NCBI RefSeq assembly: GCF_030652775.1
Contig: NZ_JAUSPS010000064.1
Location: forward strand, 1-64,000
Source of the DNA: Acetobacterium sp.
GTDB lineage: Bacteria; Bacillota; Clostridia; Eubacteriales; Eubacteriaceae
Length of the DNA: 64,000 nucleotides
Reading direction: 5' to 3'
Of the stretch, positions 32,311 to 41,077 are shown in pieces. The notes beneath the pieces were generated by a model. That model was given only the letters and a program-made list of their open reading frames with translations, had not been told where the DNA came from and did not search any database. Position 1 is the first letter of the stretch. Each line of letters begins with the position of its first letter. Position numbers and translations under genes: made by a program.

Positions 32311-32325
32311 ACCACCCCCCGGCTC
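32311..32325. other. Right attachment-site junction (attR-type) in the comM Walker A codons
   Basis: comM coding similarity begins within ACCACCCCCCGGCTC. Codons CCC-CCC-GGC-TCC-GGT-AAG-ACG read PPGSGKT of the Walker A motif, while the upstream codons no longer match ComM and quickly meet stops. The crossover core of a serine recombinase should be 2 bases in this C-rich stretch; the exact bases cannot be fixed without the left end. Confidence 0.7.
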
Positions 32326-33175
32326 CGGTAAGACGATGCTGGCCAAGGGTTTTCCTTCCATCCTACCAGATTTGACTCTTGATGAAGCCCTGGAAATCAC
32401 GAAGATCCATAGCATTTCGGGATTATTAAAAAATAATGCGATCATGAGCCAGCGGCCGTTTCGCTCCCCTCACCACACCATTTCCAAGGTTTCTCTGGTC
32501 GGCGGCGGTCGAATCCCTAAACCTGGAGAGGTTTCCCTGGCGCACCTGGGGGTGCTGTTTCTTGATGAACTGCCGGAGTTCCAAAAATCAGCCCTGGAAG
32601 TTTTGCGTCAGCCCATTGAAGATCAGGAGGTCACCATTTCCCGGGTCAATGCTTCCCTGACCTTTCCGGCCAGTTTTACCCTGGTCACCTCGATGAACCC
32701 CTGCCCCTGCGGTTATCTCACCGACCCAGCCCACGAGTGTATTTGCACTCCCCAGCAGATAAAAAACTATCAGGGCAAAATTTCCGGCCCACTGATGGAC
32801 CGATTGGATATTTTTGTGGAGATCCCCAGTACCAGCTACGATGAACTCCAGACCAAACCCAAGGGGGAAACCTCGCACACCATCAAAAAGCGGGTGGACG
32901 CTGCTCGTGAACGCCAAAATCAACGCTATCAGGATCTGGATATCTTTTATAATGCCCAGCTCACACCCAAGCTGATGGAGACCTTCTGCCATCTTGGTCC
33001 GGCCGAAGAAAACCTGATGGAAAAGGTCTATTCCAAGATGAAGCTCAGTGCCCGGGGCTTTCACCGAATTTTAAAGCTAGCTCGTACTATTGCTGATTTG
33101 GATGCATCTGAAACCATCCAGATCGCCCACTTGTCTGAAGCGATTCAGTACCGGGGCATGACCAGGTTGTCATAA
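32315..33175 (+). pseudogene. comM: comM, 3' fragment (Mg-chelatase-like AAA+ ATPase), disrupted by prophage
   Basis: The frame reads PPGSGKT (Walker A) and on through PFRSPHHTIS, LAHLGVLFLDELPEF (Walker B), the Cys cluster near MNPCPCGYL, the arginine finger area and the C-terminal Mg_chelatase_C domain (FHRILKLARTIADLDAS) to TAA at 33175. The N-terminal Lon-like protease-fold domain and everything before Walker A are missing; they must be beyond the left end of the prophage. ComM promotes branch migration in natural transformation. An internal ATG (32336) gives a 279-residue frame, but without the P-loop it cannot be a working ATPase. Confidence 0.95.
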
Positions 33176-33205
33176 CAACTATTGCCTGGAGCAATTTTCC
33201 CTCAC

Positions 33206-33246
33206 GACAAAAAAGACTGTCAGTATTTCGCTGACAGTCTTTTTGA
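33206..33246. terminator. Bidirectional terminator between comM and lgt
   Basis: AAAAAGACTGTCAG, loop TATTTCG and CTGACAGTCTTTTT form an 11-bp stem with U-runs on both strands. It serves the converging comM and lgt genes. Confidence 0.9.
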
Positions 33247-33257
33247 TTGTTTCTAAA

Positions 33258-34055
33258 TTATTTACGCTTAGTTATTTTTTTAGTCAACGAATTCGTAAAT
33301 CGCTCTTCGTTTTTGCGCAGGTACCAGAGACCACCGATCCCTACCACCACCAATGCCAGGCTGATCAGTTGGGCTGTTCGTAAACCCATAAACATCAGAC
33401 TGTCAGTTCTCAGCCCTTCAATGAAAAAGCGACCGACAGAATACAGACCCAGGTAAACAAAGAGTAATTCGCCGTCGACCTTCTTAATTTTATCTTCATA
33501 AAAAAAGAGAAAACCAAAAATCAGCACATTCCAAACTGATTCATAAAGAAAGGTCGGGTGTACCTTGATGATTCCCAGGGCGGCATCGTTCACAGTGATA
33601 GCCCAGGGCAAATCGGTTTGTGAGCCATAGGCTTCCTGATTTAAAAAATTCCCCCAGCGCCCAATCGCCTGCCCTAAGGGCAGCGCCGGAATTAACACAT
33701 CCGCCAAAGCGAAAAAACTGATCTTCTTGACCCGACACAGAATCAATGCCACAATCACGCCGGCAATAATACCACCGTGGATAGCCAGTCCGCCATGCCA
33801 GGTCGCAATGATTTCGTCCGGATGAGCCACATAATAGTCAAGACTGAAGATGACGTAATAAAGCCTGGCCCCGATGATCACCGCTGGAGTCATATACAAA
33901 AAGAAATCCATAATGATCTCCGGGTCAATCCCGTATTTAGGCGCCCGTTTTATCGCTATGAACAGCCCAATCAGTAATGCCGAGGCAATTAAAACCCCAT
34001 ACCACCTGACTTCAAGGCCAAATGCGGTAAATGCTATCGGATCTGGCACAATCAT
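33258..34055 (-). CDS. lgt: Prolipoprotein diacylglyceryl transferase
   Basis: 265 residues with about seven membrane helices. The HGGLAIHGGIIAG motif and GRWGNFLNQEAYG (the Lgt signature) are present, as is the FLYESVWN segment. It adds diacylglycerol to the lipobox Cys of prolipoproteins at the membrane, and should also act on the prophage lipoprotein. It is the last gene of the run that starts with pduL (2-base gap) and ends in the shared bidirectional terminator. Confidence 0.97.
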   Translation of the reverse strand: MIVPDPIAFTAFGLEVRWYGVLIASALLIGLFIAIKRAPKYGIDPEIIMDFFLYMTPAVIIGARLYYVIFSLDYYVAHPDEIIATWHGGLAIHGGIIAGVIVALILCRVKKISFFALADVLIPALPLGQAIGRWGNFLNQEAYGSQTDLPWAITVNDAALGIIKVHPTFLYESVWNVLIFGFLFFYEDKIKKVDGELLFVYLGLYSVGRFFIEGLRTDSLMFMGLRTAQLISLALVVVGIGGLWYLRKNEERFTNSLTKKITKRK

Positions 34056-34057
34056 AA

Positions 34058-34627
34058 CTAAATGATGCTTGCGATTTGACCGTTTTTAGCTCCGGCAGCA
34101 TTTCCTTCTTCAACATCAAGGTGCATATCCAATTTGAAATCTGGATGAACTCGAACCAGTACGTTGTCAAATGTCAGACCTCGGGGGCCATCCAGTTTAA
34201 CACAAACAACATCCTTATCTTTTAATCCGTAGGTTGCGCCTTCTTCAGTACTCATATGAATATGTCGGGCAGCAACAATGGCGCCTTTAGAAATTTCAAC
34301 TTCTCCGGCCGGTCCAATTAATTTAACACCAGGGGTGTCAGCGATGTCTCCTGAATTACGAAGTGGCGCTTTGATTCCTAAACAGAAACCATCTCCGATT
34401 GAAACTTCTACTTGGGTTTCTGGTCGAACTGGTCCCAGAATTCGGATCCCTTTCAATGTCCCTTTAGGACCAACCACGTCAACTTTTTCTTCAGCGGCAT
34501 ATTGTCCTGGCTGTGATAAATCTTTCATCGGTGTTAATTGGTAACCTTTACCAAATAATGTTTCTAAATCTGCCTGGGATACGTGAATGTGTTTGTTAGA
34601 TAACCCAATGGGTACTTTTCTTTCCAA
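34058..34627 (-). CDS. pduL: PduL-type phosphate acyltransferase (phosphotransacetylase)
   Basis: 189 residues; the start codon is TTG at 34627, 6 bases after GGAG. The PduL pattern is clear: N-terminal VPIGLSNKHIHVS, central GIRILGPVRPETQVE and AARHIHMS (two metal-binding His clusters). It converts acyl-CoA plus phosphate to acyl-phosphate. There is no N-terminal encapsulation peptide and no microcompartment genes nearby, so it probably works in the cytosol as the acetyl-CoA to acetyl-phosphate enzyme of fermentation or acetogenesis. It has its own promoter (34667-34695). Confidence 0.93.
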   Translation of the reverse strand: MERKVPIGLSNKHIHVSQADLETLFGKGYQLTPMKDLSQPGQYAAEEKVDVVGPKGTLKGIRILGPVRPETQVEVSIGDGFCLGIKAPLRNSGDIADTPGVKLIGPAGEVEISKGAIVAARHIHMSTEEGATYGLKDKDVVCVKLDGPRGLTFDNVLVRVHPDFKLDMHLDVEEGNAAGAKNGQIASII

Positions 34628-34666
34628 TTTATATCTCCTTAAATAAATAAATTTTTAACAATCTTT

Positions 34667-34695
34667 ATTTTATCCAATAACCAACGAAATGTTAA
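34667..34695 (-). promoter_or_regulatory. Promoter of pduL-lgt
   Basis: On the minus strand TTAACA, 17 bases, TAAAAT, about 40 bases before the TTG start. It overlaps the end of recN, so pduL-lgt can be expressed apart from the upstream DNA-repair operon. Confidence 0.7.
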
Positions 34696-36431
34696 GATAA
34701 TATTTTGTCATCTTTACTTTTTTTTGTTTTTTTTATCTTTTGGCTTAACTCCAACATTTCCTGGGCATGCTCCCAGGTTTTTTGGGTCACTTCCGCACCG
34801 CCCAGCATCCGGGAAAGTTCCTCTTTTTTACCCTTTTCATCCAAGGGCATAAAACTAACCTCTACGCCATCATTTTGAGTGCGCTTTTCCACCATAAAAT
34901 GTCGGTCTGACATGGCCGCAATCTGGGGCAGATGGGTAATACAGATAATCTGCCGACCTCGCGGCGGGGTGACACTAAGAGCTTGAATCTTCTCGGCCAC
35001 CACCTGGGCAGTTCTGCCGCTGATCCCCGTGTCGATTTCATCAAACACCATCGTTTCAATGGCGTCGAGACTGCCGAAGATGCTTTTTAAACTCAGCATT
35101 ATTCGCGATATCTCGCCTCCAGAGGCAACCTTCCCAAGCGGTTTTGGCGCCTGACCGGGATTGACGGAAATTAAAAATTCGACAATATCCTGGCCATGGG
35201 CAGCCACCCGGTCGGAATCATGTGCCACTAAAATTTCAACCTGAACCTTTTCCATGGCCAACTCTCCCAATTCTTTTTCAAGATCGGTTTTCAATGCCCC
35301 GGCGGTTTTTAGACGTAATTGATAAAGATTATTACTAATCGTATAATATTTATCTTGAAAACCGCTTAATTCCTGATAGTAGCTTTGCAGACTTTCATCC
35401 CGGTTCAATAAACTTTTTAAGCGGATACTGATTTCCTCGGCGTAGGTCAAGATCTCAGTAATATCATGACCATATTTCCGCTTAAGCCGGGCAATGACGC
35501 TCAACCGGGTTTCGATTTCGTCCAAATCACCCAAACTGTACTCCATGTCTTCCAGATAGGAGCGGATCTCAAAAGAGAGGTTTTCCGCTTCACTTAAAAT
35601 GCCATTGACCGTTTCCAGTTTATCCTGAAAGCTGCTGTCGATTTTGACAATTTCGGCTAGGCTTTCAACCAGCAAACTCAGGGCATCAAGAATCGGGTTC
35701 TGCTCAGAGTTTTCGCCTTTGAGCAGTTCATAAGCCTGGCTAGTGTGTGAAAAAAGACGTTCCCGATTTTCCAGAATCCGCTTTTCCGCTTCCAGTTCTT
35801 CATCTTCGCCGATAATAAGGGCAGCGGTTTCAATTTCATTGATTTCAAACTGCAGGGTTTCTTTTTCCCGTTCCAATTCCCGTTCGTTAGTTTCCAGCTC
35901 GGTGATCAGATCCTGAATCCGTTTGATGTCACTTGCATAGGCGGCCGTCTGTTCCCGGTATTTTCGGCTTTTTTCACCGCCAAAGGCATCCAACAACCGG
36001 CGATGATTCTCTCGTTTGAACAGCGATTGATGCTCATGCTGGCCATGGATATCGATCAGTTCATCCCCGATTGTTTTCAGTTGGGCGACGGTGATAATTA
36101 AACCATTAGCACGGCAGATATTGCGACCGCGATCATCCATTTCCCGAATCAGGATCAGCTGTCCATCCTCCATCGGGATGCCATATTCCAGACATTTTTC
36201 AATCAGACTTTTCTGTTCACTGATATCAAAAAGTCCTTGCACCGTCATCTTGTTTTTTCCCTGACGGATGTTTGTTTTATTGCCCCGATTCCCCAGAACC
36301 AGCGTCAATGCATCAATAACAATGGATTTTCCGGCTCCGGTTTCCCCGGTGATCACATTAAGTCCCGGATCGAAATCCACCGCCAGATGATCAATCAGCG
36401 CATAATCGTTCACAACGAGATTTCTCAGCAT
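34692..36431 (-). CDS. recN: DNA repair protein RecN
   Basis: 579 residues of the SMC-like type: Walker A ITGETGAGKSIV near residue 30, a long helical coiled coil (about 150-360), and the signature/Walker B region LGKVASGGEISRIMLSLK ... TMVFDEIDTGISG near 430-480. It acts early in double-strand break repair. Its place after argR is the usual Clostridia/Bacillus order. The C-terminus is Lys-rich. Confidence 0.97.
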   Translation of the reverse strand: MLRNLVVNDYALIDHLAVDFDPGLNVITGETGAGKSIVIDALTLVLGNRGNKTNIRQGKNKMTVQGLFDISEQKSLIEKCLEYGIPMEDGQLILIREMDDRGRNICRANGLIITVAQLKTIGDELIDIHGQHEHQSLFKRENHRRLLDAFGGEKSRKYREQTAAYASDIKRIQDLITELETNERELEREKETLQFEINEIETAALIIGEDEELEAEKRILENRERLFSHTSQAYELLKGENSEQNPILDALSLLVESLAEIVKIDSSFQDKLETVNGILSEAENLSFEIRSYLEDMEYSLGDLDEIETRLSVIARLKRKYGHDITEILTYAEEISIRLKSLLNRDESLQSYYQELSGFQDKYYTISNNLYQLRLKTAGALKTDLEKELGELAMEKVQVEILVAHDSDRVAAHGQDIVEFLISVNPGQAPKPLGKVASGGEISRIMLSLKSIFGSLDAIETMVFDEIDTGISGRTAQVVAEKIQALSVTPPRGRQIICITHLPQIAAMSDRHFMVEKRTQNDGVEVSFMPLDEKGKKEELSRMLGGAEVTQKTWEHAQEMLELSQKIKKTKKSKDDKILS

Positions 36432-36441
36432 AGAGCCCTCC

Positions 36442-36891
36442 CTATTTCATCAACTTTTTAAATTTACCGACAATTTCACCCACCATGTCGCGGTTGCGGA
36501 CGAGCACGAAGATCGTATCATCCCCAGCGATGGTTCCAACAATTTCACACCAGTCCATCGAGTCGATCGCCAAGGCTGCTGCCTGAGCCATGGCCGGAAG
36601 GGTTCTCAGCACAATGTTATTTTCAACATAATCAATGGTTAAGACCGATTCTTTAAATACGGCCGTAACCCGTTCAATATAAATAGTGCCAATATCCTTA
36701 AGAGGGGCATAGTGTTGCACCCCTTCATGACTGCTCACCTTGATCAGTTTCAACTCTTTGATATCCCGGGAGATCGTTGCCTGGGTCACCGGAAAACCGG
36801 CGTCTTTCAAGGCCTGAGCCAGCTCTTCCTGGGTTTCGATGCGGTTATTTTCGATGATTTCAATAATTTTTAATTGTCTTGATACTTTCAT
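36442..36891 (-). CDS. argR: Arginine repressor
   Basis: 149 residues. The N-terminal winged helix (IETQEELAQALKDAGFPVTQATISRD) binds ARG boxes and the C-terminal domain, with GTIAGDDTIFV, binds arginine and forms hexamers. It lies in the conserved nadK-argR-recN order, 10 bases before recN. Confidence 0.96.
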   Translation of the reverse strand: MKVSRQLKIIEIIENNRIETQEELAQALKDAGFPVTQATISRDIKELKLIKVSSHEGVQHYAPLKDIGTIYIERVTAVFKESVLTIDYVENNIVLRTLPAMAQAAALAIDSMDWCEIVGTIAGDDTIFVLVRNRDMVGEIVGKFKKLMK

Positions 36892-36974
36892 GTCTTTTCC
36901 TTCCTCTTCCTATGCTAAGTTAAGATCGCTGCGATGCTGTTATGTTTGTATTTTTCTGTCGCTTGCTCATTTTT

Positions 36975-37847
36975 CTAATATTCACTAGAAAGTTTGATTC
37001 GTAGCCGATCATAGCTGCTCATGTGATTCAACCGGATCAGCCGGGTACAGTAGGTGGCTTTTTTAACCTTAACTGCATCTTGAGGCGTAATGGAAACCGT
37101 CGTCTGTCCATCGAAGGTGACCATAATATCTTGTTCGCGATCACCGAATTCCAGGTTGATCACCTCGTCCTCCGGCAAAATGTAGGAGCGGTCATGCAGT
37201 CGATGGGGACAGATGGGATTGAGAATCATCACGTTAGCCTGGGGTGACACCACCGGTCCACCAGCAGCTAACGAATAACCAGTGGAACCGGTGGGAGTGG
37301 CAATGATCAACCCGTCGGCTCGAAATTTGTCAATCGTTGAACCGCTGGCTTTGGCCTCAATATCCATCATCCGGAAGCCCCCACTTTTGACCAGAACATC
37401 GTTTAAGGCCATATAAAAACAGGCGCTTTCATTTTCTTTTTTGATACTGCAGCTTAACATCATCCGTTCTTCAATGTAATAATCTCCCGAACTTAAATTT
37501 TTCAGGGTCTCTTCATAATTACTGGCCTCGCCTTCGGTTAAAAATCCCAGCTTACCCAGATTGATTCCGAAGATTGGAATCGAATAAAAACAAACCTTAC
37601 GGGCAACAAACAAAAGTGTGCCATCCCCCCCCAGAACCAGAATACAATCCGGTTTTCGATAGAAAAGGTTTTTCGGATAATAAATAACGCATTCATGGGA
37701 ATATTTAATCTGACCTTCCAGCAGGGCTATTTTAAAGCCGCAACGGATTAAATAGTCGATGCATTTTTCAGCCAGAGCTGGGCTGTCCGGCTTATCCATA
37801 TTCAGATAAATGCCGATTTCCTTAAAGTTTCTTAATTCAGCTTCCAA
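36975..37847 (-). CDS. nadK: NAD kinase
   Basis: 290 residues; translation appears to start at TTG (37847) because no ATG occurs before the conserved part. The GGDGT motif (ILVLGGDGTLLFVARK, near residue 73) and the PTGSTGYSLAAGGP segment are the ATP/NAD sites. It phosphorylates NAD to NADP. It is placed between tlyA and argR as in other Clostridia. Confidence 0.94.
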   Translation of the reverse strand: MEAELRNFKEIGIYLNMDKPDSPALAEKCIDYLIRCGFKIALLEGQIKYSHECVIYYPKNLFYRKPDCILVLGGDGTLLFVARKVCFYSIPIFGINLGKLGFLTEGEASNYEETLKNLSSGDYYIEERMMLSCSIKKENESACFYMALNDVLVKSGGFRMMDIEAKASGSTIDKFRADGLIIATPTGSTGYSLAAGGPVVSPQANVMILNPICPHRLHDRSYILPEDEVINLEFGDREQDIMVTFDGQTTVSITPQDAVKVKKATYCTRLIRLNHMSSYDRLRIKLSSEY

Positions 37848-37860
37848 TCTTACTCACATC

Positions 37861-38688
37861 CTATTCGTCCAGAGGTTCTTTCTTTTTTTTGCAGCTTTCA
37901 TGGGCAATGGTTACCACCGTGTGAATCAATGCTGCCCAGTTTTCTTCAGTCTCCGGCTCGGTATTTTCAACAAAAACTAAAAACTCAATGTTACCCTTGG
38001 GTCCCTGAATTGGTGAAAAGTCCAGCCCTTTTATTAAAAAGCCCTGATTTTCGATGGCAGTCATCACTTCAAATAAAATTGACTCATGAACTTTTTTGTC
38101 ACGGATGACGCCGTTCTTACCGATTCTTTCCCGTCCGGCTTCAAACTGTGGCTTAATCAGCCAGATCCCCCGGGCTCCGGGTTTCATAAACAATTTGATG
38201 GCTGGGATCAGTTTGGTTATTGAAATAAACGAGACATCCATAACGGTACCGTCGACCATCTCGGTAATGTTTTCTGCTGTCAGATACCGAAAATTAGTCC
38301 GTTCCATGGAAACAACCCGGGGATCATTTCGTAACTTCCAGTCCAGTTGTCCGTAACCCACATCGACTGCATAAACCTTTTCAGCGCCGTTCTGCAGCAG
38401 ACAATCAGTAAAGCCGCCGGTGGATGATCCGATGTCGATAAAGGTTTTCCCCGCCACTGTCAGATCAAAGACTGCCAGCCCTTTTTCCAATTTTAAACCA
38501 CCGCGGCTGACATAGGGCATATCACTGCCCTTAACCAGAATCGTTGCCTCGGTGTCGACCAGATCTCCGGCCTTGTCCTTGACCTGCTCATTGACCTGAA
38601 CCAGCCCCGCCATAATGGCTTTTTTTGCCCGTTCTCGGGTATCAAAATAATTCCGGCTCACTAATAATTTATCTAAACGTTCTTTCAA
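37861..38688 (-). CDS. tlyA: TlyA-family rRNA 2'-O-methyltransferase (S4 domain)
   Basis: 275 residues. An S4 RNA-binding domain (residues 2-60, RLDKLLVSRNYFDTRERAKKAI) is followed by an FtsJ-like methyltransferase with the DIGSSTGGFTDCLLQNGA AdoMet motif near 87-104. TlyA enzymes methylate ribosomal RNA riboses. The gene lies between ispA and nadK; a dxs gene, often found just upstream of tlyA in this operon, is absent here. Confidence 0.93.
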   Translation of the reverse strand: MKERLDKLLVSRNYFDTRERAKKAIMAGLVQVNEQVKDKAGDLVDTEATILVKGSDMPYVSRGGLKLEKGLAVFDLTVAGKTFIDIGSSTGGFTDCLLQNGAEKVYAVDVGYGQLDWKLRNDPRVVSMERTNFRYLTAENITEMVDGTVMDVSFISITKLIPAIKLFMKPGARGIWLIKPQFEAGRERIGKNGVIRDKKVHESILFEVMTAIENQGFLIKGLDFSPIQGPKGNIEFLVFVENTEPETEENWAALIHTVVTIAHESCKKKKEPLDE

Positions 38689-38745
38689 TTTTTCCTCTTT
38701 TCATGGGTCCATTTTCATTTTTTTAGCAACTGTAAACCGCCGCCT

Positions 38746-39642
38746 TTATTTTCGGCGACGACAGATATAGCTGGCCAATTCCTGAAGAAACGCCGTTCGC
38801 TCACCGATCGGTTTAAGCATTTCGATGGCTTCTGTTTCCAACTCATCAACCCGCAGTTTTGAAGCATCCAGACCATAGAGCGACACAAAGGTAGATTTAT
38901 GATTTTTTTCGTCACTGCCAATGGGCTTACCGAGATCCGCTTCGTTACCTTCGATATCCAAAATATCATCAACAATCTGAAAAGCCAGGCCAATCCGATG
39001 ACTATAGCTGATCAGCCGTCCCTGGGTAGCCGGTTCGGCGCCAGCGATGATGCAACCGCACTGGACACAGGCTTCCAGCAGAGCAGCAGTCTTGTGTAAA
39101 TGGATATAGTCCATTTCATCGAGACCGATGACCTTATCTTCACTAAGCATATCCGCCACCTGGCCACCGATCATGCCCCGGATGCCGGATGCCCCCATGA
39201 TGCTTTTCATGGCACAGAGATAGTTCGTCAACATCGTTCCAGTAAGACCCTGGGCTCCCTGGAGCATCGTTTCAACCGCATAGTTCAAGAGTCCGTCTCC
39301 AGCCAAAATGGCCATCGCATCCCCATAAACCTTATGATTGGTGGGTTTTCCCCGGCGCAGATCATCATTATCCATAGCCGGCAAGTCATCATGGATCAAT
39401 GAATAGGTATGGATCATCTCAATCCCCATAGCCAGCGGTTTGATTACCTCCGCATCACCTTCCAGGGCCCGGCAGGTTTCCATCATTAAAATCGGCCGGA
39501 GCCGTTTGCCGCCGGCAAAAAGGCTGTATTTCATGGCTTCAATAATCACTTCCGGGGTATCTAAATTTTGCTGAAAAACTTTTTCAAGCTCGCCATTAAT
39601 TGCGGCCACCCGGTCAGCAAACTGTGTTTTGAATGCATTCAT
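38746..39642 (-). CDS. ispA: Farnesyl/geranylgeranyl diphosphate synthase (polyprenyl synthetase)
   Basis: 298 residues. The first aspartate-rich motif is in HDDLPAMDNDDLRRG (near residue 84) and the second in DDILDIEGN (near 220); both are intact, as is GKRLRP at 45-50. It condenses isopentenyl diphosphate with allylic diphosphates for prenyl chains. Its start overlaps the stop of xseB by 4 bases. Confidence 0.95.
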   Translation of the reverse strand: MNAFKTQFADRVAAINGELEKVFQQNLDTPEVIIEAMKYSLFAGGKRLRPILMMETCRALEGDAEVIKPLAMGIEMIHTYSLIHDDLPAMDNDDLRRGKPTNHKVYGDAMAILAGDGLLNYAVETMLQGAQGLTGTMLTNYLCAMKSIMGASGIRGMIGGQVADMLSEDKVIGLDEMDYIHLHKTAALLEACVQCGCIIAGAEPATQGRLISYSHRIGLAFQIVDDILDIEGNEADLGKPIGSDEKNHKSTFVSLYGLDASKLRVDELETEAIEMLKPIGERTAFLQELASYICRRRK

Positions 39643-39857
39643 GCTTCCACACTCCCTTCGAATTCCTTTTCTTCACCATCAATCATGATCGTTATTTTTC
39701 CTTCAAGAGTGTCCAAGTCGGCACTGCACTCGTTGATCAGTTTCATTCCCTCTTCAAACAGTTTCATCGATGCCTCGATTTCCTGATTGTCTTCTTCCAG
39801 TAGTTCGGCGATAGTCTCCAGACGACTCATTTTAGTTTTCAGTTTCTTAACTGCCAT
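39639..39857 (-). CDS. xseB: Exodeoxyribonuclease VII small subunit
   Basis: 72 residues, helical, with the typical LETIAELLEEDNQEIEASMKL-like pattern of paired helices. Its start shares a base with the xseA stop. Several small subunits bind the large one to form ExoVII, which digests single-stranded DNA. Confidence 0.93.
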   Translation of the reverse strand: MAVKKLKTKMSRLETIAELLEEDNQEIEASMKLFEEGMKLINECSADLDTLEGKITIMIDGEEKEFEGSVEA

Positions 39858-41077
39858 TATTTATTCTCCTTCGTGGATTGAATGCTTGCCGCTGCCTCAC
39901 CATCCGCAAAATGGAGGGTTACCAGCTGATCGACCGTTAAACCAGTCACCGACGCAATGGCCAAGCCATTTTTATCCGTCACCCGAACATAGCCTTTTTT
40001 CAGCGCATTCACAGGACTCATGGCTTCGATTCGGGTCTTAACATTGATCAATTGCTGTCGCTCATTTTTAATCTGGTTATTCAGTGCCCGGATCATCCGA
40101 TCATTGATGACATCGAGATGCAGCCGCATTTCTTCGATTCGTTCTTTGGGACGAAACCGCAGAAATTCTTTTTTCATCCGCATTAAGGCCTCACGGTTGT
40201 TACCAATTTTAGCTTCCATGACCTGAATCAGACGACTTTTTTGGGTAATCAGCTCCCGAATCATACTCAGAGTTTCTTCAGCGACCAGTTCGGCTGCTCC
40301 AGAAGGGGTAGGTGCCCGCAGGTCTGCCACAAAATCGGCAATCGTATAGTCAATTTCATGGCCTACGGCTGAAACGATCGGCAATTCCGATTCAAAAATA
40401 ACTTTTGCCAGATGCTCATCATTAAAGGCCCACAAGTCTTCAATGGAACCGCCGCCCCGACCAATGATAATCACATCCACTGACTGAGCGGCATTAAAGG
40501 CCCGAATCCCTTTGATTATATTCCCGGCCGCTTCATCCCCCTGAACCAGGCTGGGATAAATAACAATATCGATCAGCGGATTCCGTCGTTTGATAATGGC
40601 AATCATATCCTTGACCGCCGCTCCGGTGGGCGATGTGACCAGTCCCACCCGACTGATGATTTCCGGCAGTTTTTTTTTGTGATCACGGTCAAAATAACTT
40701 TTAGCTTCCAGCTCATCTTTTAACACCAGATAAGCCTGGAATAAATCCCCCAATCCCTGGGGTTCCATCGACCGGACTGTAATCTGATATTGACCGCTAG
40801 GCAGATAGATGCCTAAACTCCCCCGCAACGTCACCTTCTGGCCTTCCTTGGGTAGGAATTTGAGCCCAATGGCGGCATTCTTAAACATCACACAATCAAT
40901 TTTACTACCGGCATCTTTCAGGGAAAAATACAAATGTCCCGATGCCGCCCGTTTGACGTTGGAAAGTTCTCCCTGGATCACCAGATGTTTAAGGAGACTA
41001 TTGGATTCCAACAGCGTTTTTAGATACTGGTTAAGCTCAGATACACTGAGAATTTTTGCATTTGTCACCGACCGCAC
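39857..41077 (-). CDS. xseA: Exodeoxyribonuclease VII large subunit
   Basis: 406 residues. The N-terminal OB fold (VSELNQYLKTLLESN, then GELSNVKRAASGHLYFSLKD) is followed by the catalytic region with GRGGGSIEDLWAFNDE (about 204-219) and HEIDYTIADFVADLRAPTPSGAAE. A C-terminal coiled coil that binds XseB follows. It overlaps the upstream TsaD-like gene by 13 bases. Confidence 0.96.
   Translation of the reverse strand: MRSVTNAKILSVSELNQYLKTLLESNSLLKHLVIQGELSNVKRAASGHLYFSLKDAGSKIDCVMFKNAAIGLKFLPKEGQKVTLRGSLGIYLPSGQYQITVRSMEPQGLGDLFQAYLVLKDELEAKSYFDRDHKKKLPEIISRVGLVTSPTGAAVKDMIAIIKRRNPLIDIVIYPSLVQGDEAAGNIIKGIRAFNAAQSVDVIIIGRGGGSIEDLWAFNDEHLAKVIFESELPIVSAVGHEIDYTIADFVADLRAPTPSGAAELVAEETLSMIRELITQKSRLIQVMEAKIGNNREALMRMKKEFLRFRPKERIEEMRLHLDVINDRMIRALNNQIKNERQQLINVKTRIEAMSPVNALKKGYVRVTDKNGLAIASVTGLTVDQLVTLHFADGEAAASIQSTKENK

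Larger units (their letters stand above)
1..32320. mobile_element. Temperate tailed-phage prophage (right-hand part) integrated in comM
   Basis: The block is contiguous and phage-like: terminase, portal, minor capsid, scaffold and major capsid genes at the left; recombination and replication genes in the middle; repressors, antirepressor and ImmA; and a large serine recombinase at the right end. Its right boundary is the point where the comM coding sequence resumes in mid-gene at about 32,311-32,325. Tail, lysis and left attachment-site sequences must lie to the left of position 1, as must the 5' part of comM. The terminase-portal-minor capsid-scaffold-coat order fits a siphovirus-type head module; no tail genes are visible, so the morphology is not decided. 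Confidence 0.95.
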
